Source: Caldilinea sp. (GTDB lineage: Bacteria; Chloroflexota; Anaerolineae; Caldilineales; Caldilineaceae). Taken from it: DNA of 23,487 nucleotides. Positions 1 to 8,875 of this stretch are shown here, piece by piece. The notes beneath the pieces are model-generated. The model saw nothing but the letters and a program-made list of their open reading frames with translations. It made no database searches and was not told where the DNA came from. Each line of letters starts with the position of its first letter. The stretch's first letter is position 1. Both the position numbers and the translations under genes were made by a program. Where the stretch lies: positions 1-23,487 of the forward strand of contig JAPLGY010000523.1 of the NCBI GenBank assembly GCA_026389955.1, given 5' to 3'.

Positions 1-1
1 G

Positions 2-835
2 GCCCTGACCGACGACGGAGATGTCTGGTGGGAGGGGATGACGAAGGAGGCACCGTCTCATCTGATCGACTGGCAGGGACAGGATTGGACACCTGGGTGC
101 GGGCGCAAGGCCGCCCATCCCAATGCCCGCTTTACGGCTCCTCTGCGCCAGTGTCCATCCGTTGATCCCGCCTACGACGATCCGAACGGGGTTCCCATCT
201 CGGCATTCATCTTTGGGGGCCGGCGCAGCACGGTGGTGCCGCTGGTCTATCAGTCATTCAACTGGGCCTTCGGCGTCTATGCAGCAGCCACGATGGGCTC
301 TGAAATGACAGCAGCCGCCTTTGGCAACCTGGGGGAAGTGCGACGCGATCCCTTTGCCATGTTGCCCTTTGCGGGCTACCACATGGGTGCCTACATCAAC
401 CACTGGCTGGATTTTGGGCGCCACATTCCCAACCCGCCCCGCATCTTCAACGTCAACTGGTTCCGTCGCGACGCAGACGGCAATTTTCTCTGGCCAGGCT
501 TCAGCGAAAACATGCGGGTGTTGAAATGGGTGGTCGAGCGAGTACGTGGCCGCAGCCTGGGGGTCGAATGTCCGCTGGGCTGGGTGCCCCGCTACGACCA
601 TCTTGACTGGCGTGGCATGGAGAGCTTCACCCGTCACGAGTTTGACGCGATCATGACCGTCGACCGCGACCAGTGGGTGAAAGAGATCGCCTCCCACGAT
701 GAACTTTTCTTCAAATTGTACGACCGTCTGCCCAAGGAGATGATGTTCATTCGTGAGTTGCTTCTCTCTGGACTCTGGCGATCGCCCGGCACCTGGAGCC
801 TGGACGAACGCGAGTTTTTTGACGACATCAACTAA
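2..835 (+). CDS. pckG: Phosphoenolpyruvate carboxykinase (GTP), C-terminal part
   Basis: The reading frame is open from the window edge, so the start codon and N-terminal half lie outside. The enzyme interconverts oxaloacetate and phosphoenolpyruvate with GTP/GDP in the cytosol, at the entry to gluconeogenesis. The visible part begins [13 protein letters not shown], typical of the middle of GTP-type PEPCKs. It continues with the conserved stretches [17 protein letters not shown], the nucleotide-loop region around [14 protein letters not shown], and [19 protein letters not shown], which in the family contributes to guanine-nucleotide binding. The C-terminus ([14 protein letters not shown]) is a normal family end, so there is no 3' truncation. 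The GTP-type motifs separate it clearly from the ATP-type pckA. Threonine synthase follows 56 bases downstream on the same strand, so the two may be co-transcribed. Confidence 0.95.
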   Translation, partial: ALTDDGDVWWEGMTKEAPSHLIDWQGQDWTPGCGRKAAHPNARFTAPLRQCPSVDPAYDDPNGVPISAFIFGGRRSTVVPLVYQSFNWAFGVYAAATMGSEMTAAAFGNLGEVRRDPFAMLPFAGYHMGAYINHWLDFGRHIPNPPRIFNVNWFRRDADGNFLWPGFSENMRVLKWVVERVRGRSLGVECPLGWVPRYDHLDWRGMESFTRHEFDAIMTVDRDQWVKEIASHDELFFKLYDRLPKEMMFIRELLLSGLWRSPGTWSLDEREFFDDIN

Positions 836-891
836 CTTTCCATCGGATGCACAGCGCACAACATCCGTTTCCGTGACAAGGACTTCATGCC

Positions 892-2244
<1,353 letters not shown>

Positions 2245-2287
2245 AAAAATGTAAATTGCAGTCTGGCCTCCCGCCTCCCAAAACACT

Positions 2288-2316
2288 TGCACCTTTAGAA
2301 AAAAAATGTTACATTT
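2288..2316 (+). promoter_or_regulatory. Candidate sigma-70 promoter before the PEP-CTERM-like gene
   Basis: TTGCAC (2288-2293) and TACATT (2311-2316) are separated by 17 bases in the AT-rich gap between thrC and the secreted-protein gene. The perfect palindrome at 2314-2338 starts at the -10 box and would cover the transcription start. That is an operator-like position. The promoter is inferred from sequence only. Confidence 0.4.
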
Positions 2317-2344
2317 GGCACACACAGTGTGCCAAATGATTTTT
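2314..2344 (+). terminator. Perfect 11-bp hairpin with short T-run (thrC terminator or operator)
   Basis: The arms ATTTGGCACAC (2314-2324) and GTGTGCCAAAT (2328-2338) are perfectly complementary around a 3-base loop, followed by GA and four Ts. It lies 69 bases after thrC, so it could be its rho-independent terminator. The T-run is short, and the palindrome overlaps a promoter-like -10 box, so an operator role is equally possible. Confidence 0.5.
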
Positions 2345-2451
2345 ACCCTTGCATAGTTTTGTGCAAAAAACAATGGAAGATTCTCTTTACATTGCTTCTA
2401 GAAGCCGCTCCTGGTTGGTGACAGGGTAAGTTTGCAAACGAAAGGAATCCT

Positions 2452-3222
2452 ATGCGATCGTTGCGATTCGTTGGAAGTCTGGCAGTCGGTCTGGTTTTGT
2501 TAGGGACATTCTTTTTTGTGACAGGCGTCGCGCCTGCCGCTGCACAGGAACCGGCTGCTGCGCAGGAGCCCACTGTCATCGGCACGTTTTCCCTGGTCAA
2601 GTATGTGTGTGGCGCCGATATTGGCACCACCGGGACCACAGTTCCCCCGATCTGTGTCGACGCCAATGACCCCAACGGTGCCAATGTGCCCGTGCTGGCT
2701 GCAGGCAGCGCCCTCTCTTTTCTCTATGAGGCGACCTACACCTGCCCGGCAGGCTCTGTTTGTACCCCGATCAACCCAATCTCGGTCACCATCGCCGACA
2801 ACCAGCTGCCAGGGATCGTCCCGGTTGCCTACGGGGCGCTGCAAGATGGCACCAACACAGGCGTGATCGACCCAACAGACAGCTGGCTGTTCGTCGTACG
2901 CGGCCAACAGGCCATCCCGCTGACCAATGCCGTGACGCTGCCTGGCGGCGGCCCCATTCAGGGTTGCGCCAATGTCTCCGACGGAGATGGGGCTCGCCCC
3001 ACCTATGTGAACAGTGCCCAGATTACGGGGCCCAGTGTCTCCAACACAGACGTAGCAGCCTACTGCAACCCAGTCCCGCTGCCGACCGCAGTACCGCCGA
3101 CCGCAGTACCGCCGACCCCAGCCCCTGTACCCATCCCAGAGCCGATTACCGTCGTGCTTTTCGGCACGGGCCTGGCTGCACTCTCGGCGGCAATGGCCGC
3201 TCGCAAACGTATGGGCAAGTAA
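2452..3222 (+). CDS. Secreted protein with PEP-CTERM-like C-terminal anchor
   Basis: This 256-aa exported protein has a signal peptide of about 32 residues (basic MRSLR, long hydrophobic stretch, cleavage probably near APAAAQ). The middle (about 40-205) looks like one Ig-like surface-repeat domain: it contains a SVTIADNQLPGIVPV stretch and a later GVIDPTDSWLFVVRG stretch, resembling DUF11-type repeats. Six cysteines in the mature part may form disulfides. A Pro/Thr/Val linker (PTAVPPTAVPPTPAP) leads to IPEP, a hydrophobic helix and the basic tail ARKRMGK. This is the layout of PEP-CTERM sorting signals, which exosortase-type enzymes cut and attach. No exosortase is in this window. AAAGGA lies five to six bases before the ATG, and a strong terminator closes the unit. 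The function beyond a cell-surface protein is unknown. Confidence 0.75.
   Translation: MRSLRFVGSLAVGLVLLGTFFFVTGVAPAAAQEPAAAQEPTVIGTFSLVKYVCGADIGTTGTTVPPICVDANDPNGANVPVLAAGSALSFLYEATYTCPAGSVCTPINPISVTIADNQLPGIVPVAYGALQDGTNTGVIDPTDSWLFVVRGQQAIPLTNAVTLPGGGPIQGCANVSDGDGARPTYVNSAQITGPSVSNTDVAAYCNPVPLPTAVPPTAVPPTPAPVPIPEPITVVLFGTGLAALSAAMAARKRMGK
3081..3120 (+). repeat. 15-bp tandem repeat in the Pro-rich linker
   Basis: GCCGACCGCAGTACC occurs twice back to back (3081-3095 and 3096-3110), followed by a partial third copy. It encodes repeated PTAVP units just before the PEP-CTERM-like anchor. A 15-base unit preserves the reading frame, so copy-number change would only alter the length of the surface stalk. 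Confidence 0.9.
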
Positions 3223-3250
3223 TTTTTACGCAAACAGCCTGATTTTGTTA

Positions 3251-3284
3251 AAATAAGGTGGTCTGTAGACCACCTTATTTTTGT
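3251..3284 (+). terminator. Rho-independent terminator after the PEP-CTERM-like gene
   Basis: AAATAAGGTGGTCT (3251-3264) pairs perfectly with AGACCACCTTATTT (3267-3280), and the T-run ends at 3282. The A-rich upstream side could let it act in both directions. It ends 13 bases before the likely GTG start of the peptidase gene, so that gene must have a very short leader or depend on readthrough. Confidence 0.85.
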
Positions 3285-3296
3285 TTGGAAAGTCGC

Positions 3297-3710
3297 GTGA
3301 TTCACAAACTCGTTGTTGTCCTTCTTTTCGTAAGCCTGCTGCTCTCGGCAGGGACTGTACCGACCCAGGCGAATTCTCCCTTACAGGTCGTTGACCTGCC
3401 CAGCGGGGTCCAACTTTCCTGGTCGATCCCCACAGCCAGCACAGCCGATACAGCCCGCCGTACACTGCCCATCGTTCGCCATGGCGGCTATGCGCTGCCG
3501 ATGCAGACGGTTACACTGCTGCTTCCTCCTGGCAGCACGCCCACCGTGGTGATCGAACAGCTGTCTGCCACCCCCCTTGCCGACAGGTTGCCAATTGCAA
3601 CGCTGGAGATGCCGCCGGTTCTGGACGCCTCTCCTCCCCTTCCCCTCGAAGAAGCCGGATCGTCCAACTGGCCACCGCCTTCACAGCCTTTGTTCCTGAC
3701 GCTCACTTGA
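3297..3710 (+). CDS. C25 (gingipain-like) peptidase, N-terminal signal and propeptide part, split from the rest by a frame change
   Basis: From the GTG at 3297 (GGAAAG seven bases upstream) the product is 137 aa. It begins with a signal peptide (MIHKLVVVLLFVSLLLSAGTVPTQA). The region GGYALPMQTVTLLLPPGSTPTVVIEQL resembles the propeptide start of C25 peptidases, where an (x)LPxxxxxLxLPPG pattern is typical. The frame ends at a TGA (3708-3710), four bases into the next frame, which carries the rest of a C25 peptidase and lacks a signal peptide of its own. The simplest reading is one secreted protease gene with a one-base deletion between about 3550 and 3710. The downstream frame is open throughout that interval. 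The alternative is two coupled genes sharing TTGA with a TTG start. A more upstream in-frame codon at 3258 lies inside the terminator hairpin and is unlikely. Confidence 0.65.
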   Translation: MIHKLVVVLLFVSLLLSAGTVPTQANSPLQVVDLPSGVQLSWSIPTASTADTARRTLPIVRHGGYALPMQTVTLLLPPGSTPTVVIEQLSATPLADRLPIATLEMPPVLDASPPLPLEEAGSSNWPPPSQPLFLTLT

Positions 3711-6220
3711 ACGCAGATCTGACCGTGCACGCTTCGGCCAGCCCCGGCACGCGCAACGAAGTGGTCGATGTTCCGCTCAATCCAGCGGCGCTGCGTCCAG
3801 GCTACAAGCTCACTGTCACAGAACCGGGAATGCAGGAGGTGCTCTTCAGCACGCTGGCTGTCGGCGACGATACAACCAGGCTCCATCTGACCCACCGCCG
3901 ACAAGCGATCCCAATCGAAGTGCTTGCCGATCGCTTGCGGTTTTATGTTCCCACTGTCGGTGACCGTTGGAATCAGAACTCCCTGTACTGGCTGACCTTC
4001 GACCAGCCTGGACCAGAGATGGGGGTCGGAACAGTCCCAGAGGCTGTTTCTTTGGCGGGCCGGAGCTTCGAGCGATCCAGCTGGCACCACAACCGGATCT
4101 ATGTGTCTACAGCGCCAGGGCTGGACGGCGATCGTTGGTTCCATGCCAGGTTGGCTGCAACTGCCGCCATGACCCACTCCTTTCCAAGTGTTGTGGTGCC
4201 CATAACGACGACGCTGCCTGATGTTGCTGGCCGCTCGACCTATACAGCGGCGGTGGTCATCGTCGGAGATCTGCCCACCAATGAATGTCATCTCGATCGC
4301 AAAGCCTACAAGATACGCTTTGAGGTGCTCGACGCGTCCGAAAACGTCGTCGAAACCCAGCTGCACGAATGGAATCCTTCCCACGAAGTCGGAAGTCGCT
4401 GTCAGCTGCAAAAGAATTGGGAACTGGGATGGAGTACAGCCGTCAAACCATCGGCGCTGCGGTTCAGCTTGCTGCCCAGCGGTCTGCCCGGCTACGATAC
4501 CAGCGTCTTGTTCGACTCGGTCCAGTGGGAACGTCCCGTCGCCCTGGAACTGGCTGGCAAGGGGGCTCATTTTTGGAGCAGTGCAGGAGCCGGCAGCTAT
4601 CTTTGGACAGCGCTGCCAGCAAGCCACTACCAGCTCCTGCTTCCGCTGGTTGCAGGTCCCGCTACAGACAGCACAAAAGCGCAGAACGTGCTGGCCCGAC
4701 CTGCGACAACAGCAGCCGGATGGCAGCTCTACGATGTGACGGTCCCCGATCATCCCACGATCGTTCCCGCCACGGCAGCAGGGTTTGTGCAGGCGGAAAG
4801 CCCCACACCACGCCACTATCTGCTGGTGGATCTGGAGGACGTAGCCCGCCCACAGGTTACCCCCCATCTCCCCGTTGATTTCGGCAACCCGGCCGCCGCT
4901 GACGCCTTCTATATCGGGCCGGAGCGCTTTGCCGCTGCAATTCAGCCTCTTCTGGAACTGCGCCGCAGCCAAGGCTACACCCCCGACTGGGTTGACCTGA
5001 CGGACATCTACGACGTGTACAGCGACGGGTTTGTCTCGGCTGCCGCCATTCGCAATTTCTTGCGCCATCGCAGCGACTGGCAGAACACGGCCCGCACCCT
5101 GTCCGTCACGCTGGTCGGAGACGGGAGCTATGACCCCTTCAACTACCGGAATCTTTACTTTCCAGAAGGAACGCTCCATCCCGTCCCTCCTTATATGCTG
5201 AATGTCGATGTCTACCTCGACGAAGCTCCCTGCGAAGCGTGTTTTGCCCAGCTCAACGGCGACGACCCGCTCACCGGCGACGCCCCACACGCGACCGACC
5301 CGAAAAGCAACTTCTTTGCTCCAGATATCTGGCTGGGACGTCTCCCTGTGCGCACGACGTCCGAGTTGCAGGGTGTCGTCCACAAACTCCTCCGCTACGA
5401 ACAGTCGACGCAGCTGTCTGGCGCACAGGCCACCCAGCTGCTGCTGGCCGACAATCACATCCTCCGTGTAGGTGAGAACAACCAAGTCACGCTCGACGGC
5501 GCTGGAGACTTTGCGGCTGCCTCCAGCGCCGTCGTCGCCCAGCTGGGCTACGGCGCGGATCCTCAACGGATGTACTATGATCTGCTGCCAGACCGGGAAG
5601 TGATTCTGTCTCCCACCGGCAGCCCCAGCACCGTCGAACGTTTGGTGCCAGAACCTTGGCGCATCTCCTCGATCTCGGCAATTCGCCAGCGCACCCTCGA
5701 CGCTCTCCAGCGCGGTGCAGGTCTGCTTTTTTACAACGGCCACGGCCATCACTGGCAATATGCCAATCTCGAAGATCGCTCAGGGGCCAATGTCGCGCCG
5801 CTGTTGAGCATTGTGGAGGCCAGTGCGCTCACCAACGGCGACAATCTGTTTGTCGGGCTGTCGATGACCTGTCTGACCTCCCAGTTTGCCATTCCGGCCA
5901 TCGCCGGCACCCTCGACGAAATTTTTGTCCGCAACCCGAACGGTGGCGCTGTGGCCACCTGGGGCTCGACCGGTCAGAGCGTGGCCAGCGGCCACGACTA
6001 CCTGCAGCGCGGTTTTGTCGGGCTGCTGCGCGACAGCCCGCCCGGCAGCCAACGGGTCGGCAGTCTGGTCGAAGCCAGCCGGATCTCCTTGCTGACCTCG
6101 CCGTTGACCTCCTCTTTGGACGCGCTCAAGACCTTTGCCCTGCTCGGCGATCCGCTGACCCATGTTCGTGCCCTGGTCGGCTTCGACCATGGCCTTTTTC
6201 TGCCCAACATTCAAGACTAG
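3707..6220 (+). CDS. C25 family cysteine peptidase (gingipain-like), catalytic part
   Basis: This 837-aa frame carries a peptidase C25 catalytic domain. Family features in order are: a second propeptide-like region with NQNSLYWLTFD near residue 95, FYIGPERFAAAIQPLLELRRSQGY near 400, LVGDGSYDPFNY near 470, and PDIWLGRLPVRTTSELQ near 540. The catalytic histidine is H679 in YNGHGH and the catalytic cysteine is C722 in LSMTCLTSQF, with GGAVATWGSTG after it. The C-terminus LLGDPLTHVRAL...FLPNI is the usual family end. It should act outside the cell on protein substrates, with arginine or lysine specificity in known gingipains but not predictable here. The frame has no signal peptide. The only start at the 5' end is a TTG overlapping the previous stop, so it is probably the 3' portion of a frameshifted gene that begins at 3297. 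Confidence 0.85.
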   Translation: MNADLTVHASASPGTRNEVVDVPLNPAALRPGYKLTVTEPGMQEVLFSTLAVGDDTTRLHLTHRRQAIPIEVLADRLRFYVPTVGDRWNQNSLYWLTFDQPGPEMGVGTVPEAVSLAGRSFERSSWHHNRIYVSTAPGLDGDRWFHARLAATAAMTHSFPSVVVPITTTLPDVAGRSTYTAAVVIVGDLPTNECHLDRKAYKIRFEVLDASENVVETQLHEWNPSHEVGSRCQLQKNWELGWSTAVKPSALRFSLLPSGLPGYDTSVLFDSVQWERPVALELAGKGAHFWSSAGAGSYLWTALPASHYQLLLPLVAGPATDSTKAQNVLARPATTAAGWQLYDVTVPDHPTIVPATAAGFVQAESPTPRHYLLVDLEDVARPQVTPHLPVDFGNPAAADAFYIGPERFAAAIQPLLELRRSQGYTPDWVDLTDIYDVYSDGFVSAAAIRNFLRHRSDWQNTARTLSVTLVGDGSYDPFNYRNLYFPEGTLHPVPPYMLNVDVYLDEAPCEACFAQLNGDDPLTGDAPHATDPKSNFFAPDIWLGRLPVRTTSELQGVVHKLLRYEQSTQLSGAQATQLLLADNHILRVGENNQVTLDGAGDFAAASSAVVAQLGYGADPQRMYYDLLPDREVILSPTGSPSTVERLVPEPWRISSISAIRQRTLDALQRGAGLLFYNGHGHHWQYANLEDRSGANVAPLLSIVEASALTNGDNLFVGLSMTCLTSQFAIPAIAGTLDEIFVRNPNGGAVATWGSTGQSVASGHDYLQRGFVGLLRDSPPGSQRVGSLVEASRISLLTSPLTSSLDALKTFALLGDPLTHVRALVGFDHGLFLPNIQD

Positions 6221-6253
6221 AACAACCGATGTACGAATTGCTGCAGCAAAAGT

Positions 6254-6282
6254 TTGACAGGAGTGCTGCTCCGATTTATGAT
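6254..6282 (+). promoter_or_regulatory. Near-consensus sigma-70 promoter before the cyclo-ligase-like gene
   Basis: A perfect TTGACA (6254-6259) is followed after exactly 17 bases by TATGAT (6277-6282). Transcription should start near 6289, giving a leader of about 78 bases before the ATG at 6367. This is the best promoter match in the window. Confidence 0.7.
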
Positions 6283-6366
6283 TCATCTTGTATCAGCCAG
6301 CGCTGACCCGATAGGGTTTTGTCTTTAATCTGGAAGTCGTCATGTTGGCAAGGCAGGAAGACTCCG

Positions 6367-7143
6367 ATGACAAAACACGCAGAACCGACTGCTCGCTGGC
6401 AAGGACGCAACAGCGACAAAGATGTAGTCCGCGCCGATGTCTGGTCCGCTCTGGAAAGCCAGGCGGTCGCGATCGGTTCTCCCTGGAGCCGGATCCCCAA
6501 TTTTGAAGGGGCAGAACGCGCTGCGGAGAGGCTGGCCGAACTCACCATCTGGAAACAGGCACGCATCGTCAAATCCAACCCAGACGCACCGCAGATCCCT
6601 GTTCGCCTGCGGGCGCTGCAGGAAGGCAAACTGCTCTATACCCCCGTTCCCGAGCTGGTCGCTGATTTCCCGTTCGTTTTGCTCGACCCCGACGTGCTGG
6701 CCCGACGCGGGATCCCCTTCGAAGAAGTGGCTGTCTCTGAGGGGGCCGTGCGCCACGGACAACCGGTACAGTTCCAAGAAATGCAGCCGATGGATCTGAT
6801 CGTGGTCGGCTGTGTGGCGGTCACCCGCAACGGCGGACGCATCGGCAAAGGCGGAGGCTTCGCCGATCTGGAGCTGGGCATCTTCCGAGAACTTGGGTTG
6901 GTTCCCCCGACCACGCCGATCCTCACGACAGTCCACGGGCTGCAGGTAGTCGACGATCGACGCGTGCTGATGGTCGCCCACGACTCCCCTCTCGACTGGA
7001 TCATCACCCCCGATGAAGTCATCGAGACCCGGACAGCCTATCCACAGCCCCATGGTGTCGACTGGGAGTCTGTACAGGCAGACCAGTACCGCGACATCCC
7101 TTTTTTGGTCGAGTTGCGCCAGGAACTCGACCGGCGGGCCTAG
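6367..7143 (+). CDS. 5-formyltetrahydrofolate cyclo-ligase family protein
   Basis: The 258-aa product belongs to the 5-formyl-THF cyclo-ligase (MTHFS) superfamily. The family motif for ATP/phosphate binding appears as RIGKGGGFADLE (about 158-169), after the strand MDLIVVGCVAVTRNG. WSRIPNFEGAERAAERL and the basic stretch WKQARIVKSNPDAPQIPVR lie upstream, as in the MTHFSD-like subgroup. True MTHFS converts 5-formyl-THF to 5,10-methenyl-THF using ATP. The GKGGGFAD variant, with A in place of the usual tyrosine, and the longer length point to the subgroup whose reaction is not established. AGGAAG six bases upstream supports this ATG over one at 6319. It stands alone behind its own promoter. Confidence 0.85.
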   Translation: MTKHAEPTARWQGRNSDKDVVRADVWSALESQAVAIGSPWSRIPNFEGAERAAERLAELTIWKQARIVKSNPDAPQIPVRLRALQEGKLLYTPVPELVADFPFVLLDPDVLARRGIPFEEVAVSEGAVRHGQPVQFQEMQPMDLIVVGCVAVTRNGGRIGKGGGFADLELGIFRELGLVPPTTPILTTVHGLQVVDDRRVLMVAHDSPLDWIITPDEVIETRTAYPQPHGVDWESVQADQYRDIPFLVELRQELDRRA

Positions 7144-7366
7144 TACAACCGTGCAGCGTGGGTCAGATGCCCTGGAAGTCGCGTTGTTTAATTTACTGGC
7201 CTGTTTGCACCTGCGTGCCCCCGCCGGCAACAGGGCCGCGGTCAAGTTGCACGACAGCAGAGAGGTCTGTTGTTCAGAGTGCCCGGTGTACAAACAAATT
7301 GGGCCCCCTACACTCTTGCAGGTAGGTACAATCGTAGGTTTTTACAAGTAGACCAAGGAGAAACGA

Positions 7367-8419
7367 ATGATGTGGGGAAAAACTGTGCGTAACCTGTGGA
7401 AAGTCGGTCTGTGGCTGGCATTGGTAGGGGTTCTGGCCGCCTGTACCGTACCGGCCCCCGCGGCACCCGCGGCCGAAGTGCCCACCGAGGAGGGGGCGGG
7501 TGCCGCAATCAAAGTCGCGCTGCTGTTGCCTGGCCCGGTCACCGACGGCGGCTGGAGCCAGCTGGCCTACGCTGGCCTGGAAGCGCTCTCTGCTGACCCC
7601 GGCTTCGAGACTGCGTACGCTGAAAGTATCAGCCAGGCCAATATTCCTTCGGTCACGCGCGGCTACGCCGACGACGGCTTCGATCTGATTATTGGCCACG
7701 GCTTTGAATTTGGCAGCGCCTTCTTGGAAATTGCCCCCGAGTACCCAGAGATCCACTTCTTTGCAACGACCTTCCAACCGCAGCCTGAGATTCCGGCCAA
7801 CATACAATACGTCGACGCCGCCTACTTCCCGGCCGCCTATGCAGCCGGCGCGCTGGCGGCTCTGCTGTCGGAGAGCAAGGTCGTCGGCTTTGTCGGCGGC
7901 GGGGACAACCCCACCCAGCAAGGGATGATGAAGCTGTTCATTGCGGGGGCCGAACAGACGGTCGAGGGTGCCAAGGGGCTGGGCGTCGTCACCGGCGACT
8001 ACAACGATGCAGCCAAAGGCCGAGAGGCGGCCACCACCATGATCGGGAACGGCGCTGACGTGATTTGGCATGCCGCCGATGTGACCGGGCTGGGCGCCAT
8101 CGAAGGTGCGGTGGCCAGTGGCGCCCGTGTACTGGGTGCCTACTCCGACCAGATCAGCCTGGCTCCGGACAACCTGGGCGCCAGCCTGGTCATGGATCTG
8201 GCCCAGATGGTGCAGACCAAGGCCCAGGAGGTCCGCGACGGCTCTTTCGCCGGGGGGATCGAGTGGAGACCGAGTGTCGACGAAATGTGGCACTGGGCGG
8301 CTGGTGAAGGGAACAGCTACAACAGTGCAGTCATCTCAGAAGAGATCTGGGGCCAGTTCGTTCCAATCTGGGATGAACTCTCTTCCGGCAGCCTCGACGT
8401 CAGTGCCCTGCTCCAGTAA
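7367..8419 (+). CDS. BMP family ABC transporter substrate-binding lipoprotein
   Basis: This extracytoplasmic receptor delivers a substrate to the permease pair encoded downstream. Known BMP-family receptors (PnrA, BmpA and NupA-type systems) bind purine nucleosides. The signal peptide ends in the lipobox LAAC, with C26 as the lipidated residue, followed by a Pro/Ala linker. The mature domain starts at KVALLLPGPVTDGGWSQLAY and continues with IIGHGFEFG, VVGFVGGGDNP, ADVIWHAADVTGLGAIEGA and AYSDQISLAPDNLGASLV, all positions conserved in the BMP fold. The length of 350 aa is normal. AAGGAG six bases before the ATG is a strong ribosome binding site. A 34-bp palindrome follows the stop codon and may set the receptor's excess over the membrane components. 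Nucleosides are the default substrate guess, not shown by the sequence. Confidence 0.92.
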   Translation: MMWGKTVRNLWKVGLWLALVGVLAACTVPAPAAPAAEVPTEEGAGAAIKVALLLPGPVTDGGWSQLAYAGLEALSADPGFETAYAESISQANIPSVTRGYADDGFDLIIGHGFEFGSAFLEIAPEYPEIHFFATTFQPQPEIPANIQYVDAAYFPAAYAAGALAALLSESKVVGFVGGGDNPTQQGMMKLFIAGAEQTVEGAKGLGVVTGDYNDAAKGREAATTMIGNGADVIWHAADVTGLGAIEGAVASGARVLGAYSDQISLAPDNLGASLVMDLAQMVQTKAQEVRDGSFAGGIEWRPSVDEMWHWAAGEGNSYNSAVISEEIWGQFVPIWDELSSGSLDVSALLQ

Positions 8420-8443
8420 TCTGTCTCCCCTTTCGACATCTTT

Positions 8444-8477
8444 GTCTCTTCCGGCAGCAGCTGCTGCCGGAAGAGAC
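8444..8477 (+). repeat. Perfect 34-bp palindrome between receptor and transporter genes
   Basis: GTCTCTTCCGGCAGCAG (8444-8460) is followed directly by its exact reverse complement (8461-8477). In RNA it forms a very stable stem with a minimal loop 25 bases after the receptor stop. There is no T-run, so it is more likely an mRNA-stabilising or partial-termination element than a simple terminator. The last 14 bases of one arm also match a site inside the receptor gene (8379-8392). Confidence 0.9.
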
Positions 8478-8499
8478 GATCCAGAAAGCGAGCTCTCTG

Positions 8500-8870
8500 A
8501 TGGCTGTCCATCGCTGGCAAGCGTTGACCACAGTGGAATTTTCGGCACTGCCGTGCAGCGAGATGGTGGCGGTTCTGCGGTTGGGTGCAACCGAACAACA
8601 TGGCCCGCATCTGCCGGTCGGCACTGACGTACTGATCGGCAAAACGGTTTTGCAACGTGCGCTGGAACGGGTCTGGCTGTCTGCGCTTTGGTGCACCCAA
8701 AGCGACGAACACCGTGCTTTTACCGGAACGCTTTCCCTGCGAGCAGAGACCCTGATGGCTGTGCTCCATGACCTCTGCGGGCCAACCCCGGCGAAGGGGC
8801 CGCCAGCCTCGAACAGATGGTCGACCAAGTTGCCTGCATGCTGCGCGAGATAGCCCAATTTCCAGGCTGA
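8500..8870 (+). pseudogene. Creatininase family amidohydrolase, internally deleted and frameshifted
   Basis: The frame from ATG 8500 reads as the N-terminal third of a creatininase-fold protein. LGATEQHGPHLPVGTD holds the conserved Glu, His and Asp metal ligands, then SDEHRAFTGTLSLRAETLMAVLHDL follows. The family should next show NGHGGN and a later ET/S metal site, but these are missing. From about 8772 the homologous reading is in another frame: GEGAASLEQMVDQVACMLREI, ending FPG at the TGA 8868-8870, a typical creatininase C-terminus. About 120 residues of a normal 240-260 are therefore gone and the two ends are out of frame. The gene ends five bases before the ATPase start, so it was originally an operon member. 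Creatininase homologues hydrolyse cyclic amides or other ring substrates. The ancestral substrate cannot be told. Confidence 0.8.
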
Positions 8871-8875
8871 CCCCA

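Noticed and set aside
3488..5758. Open frame of 756 codons opposite the C25 peptidase
   Set aside because: Composition is Arg/Gly/Val/Gln-rich with no motif, and the sense strand has clear catalytic motifs. It is an antisense shadow.
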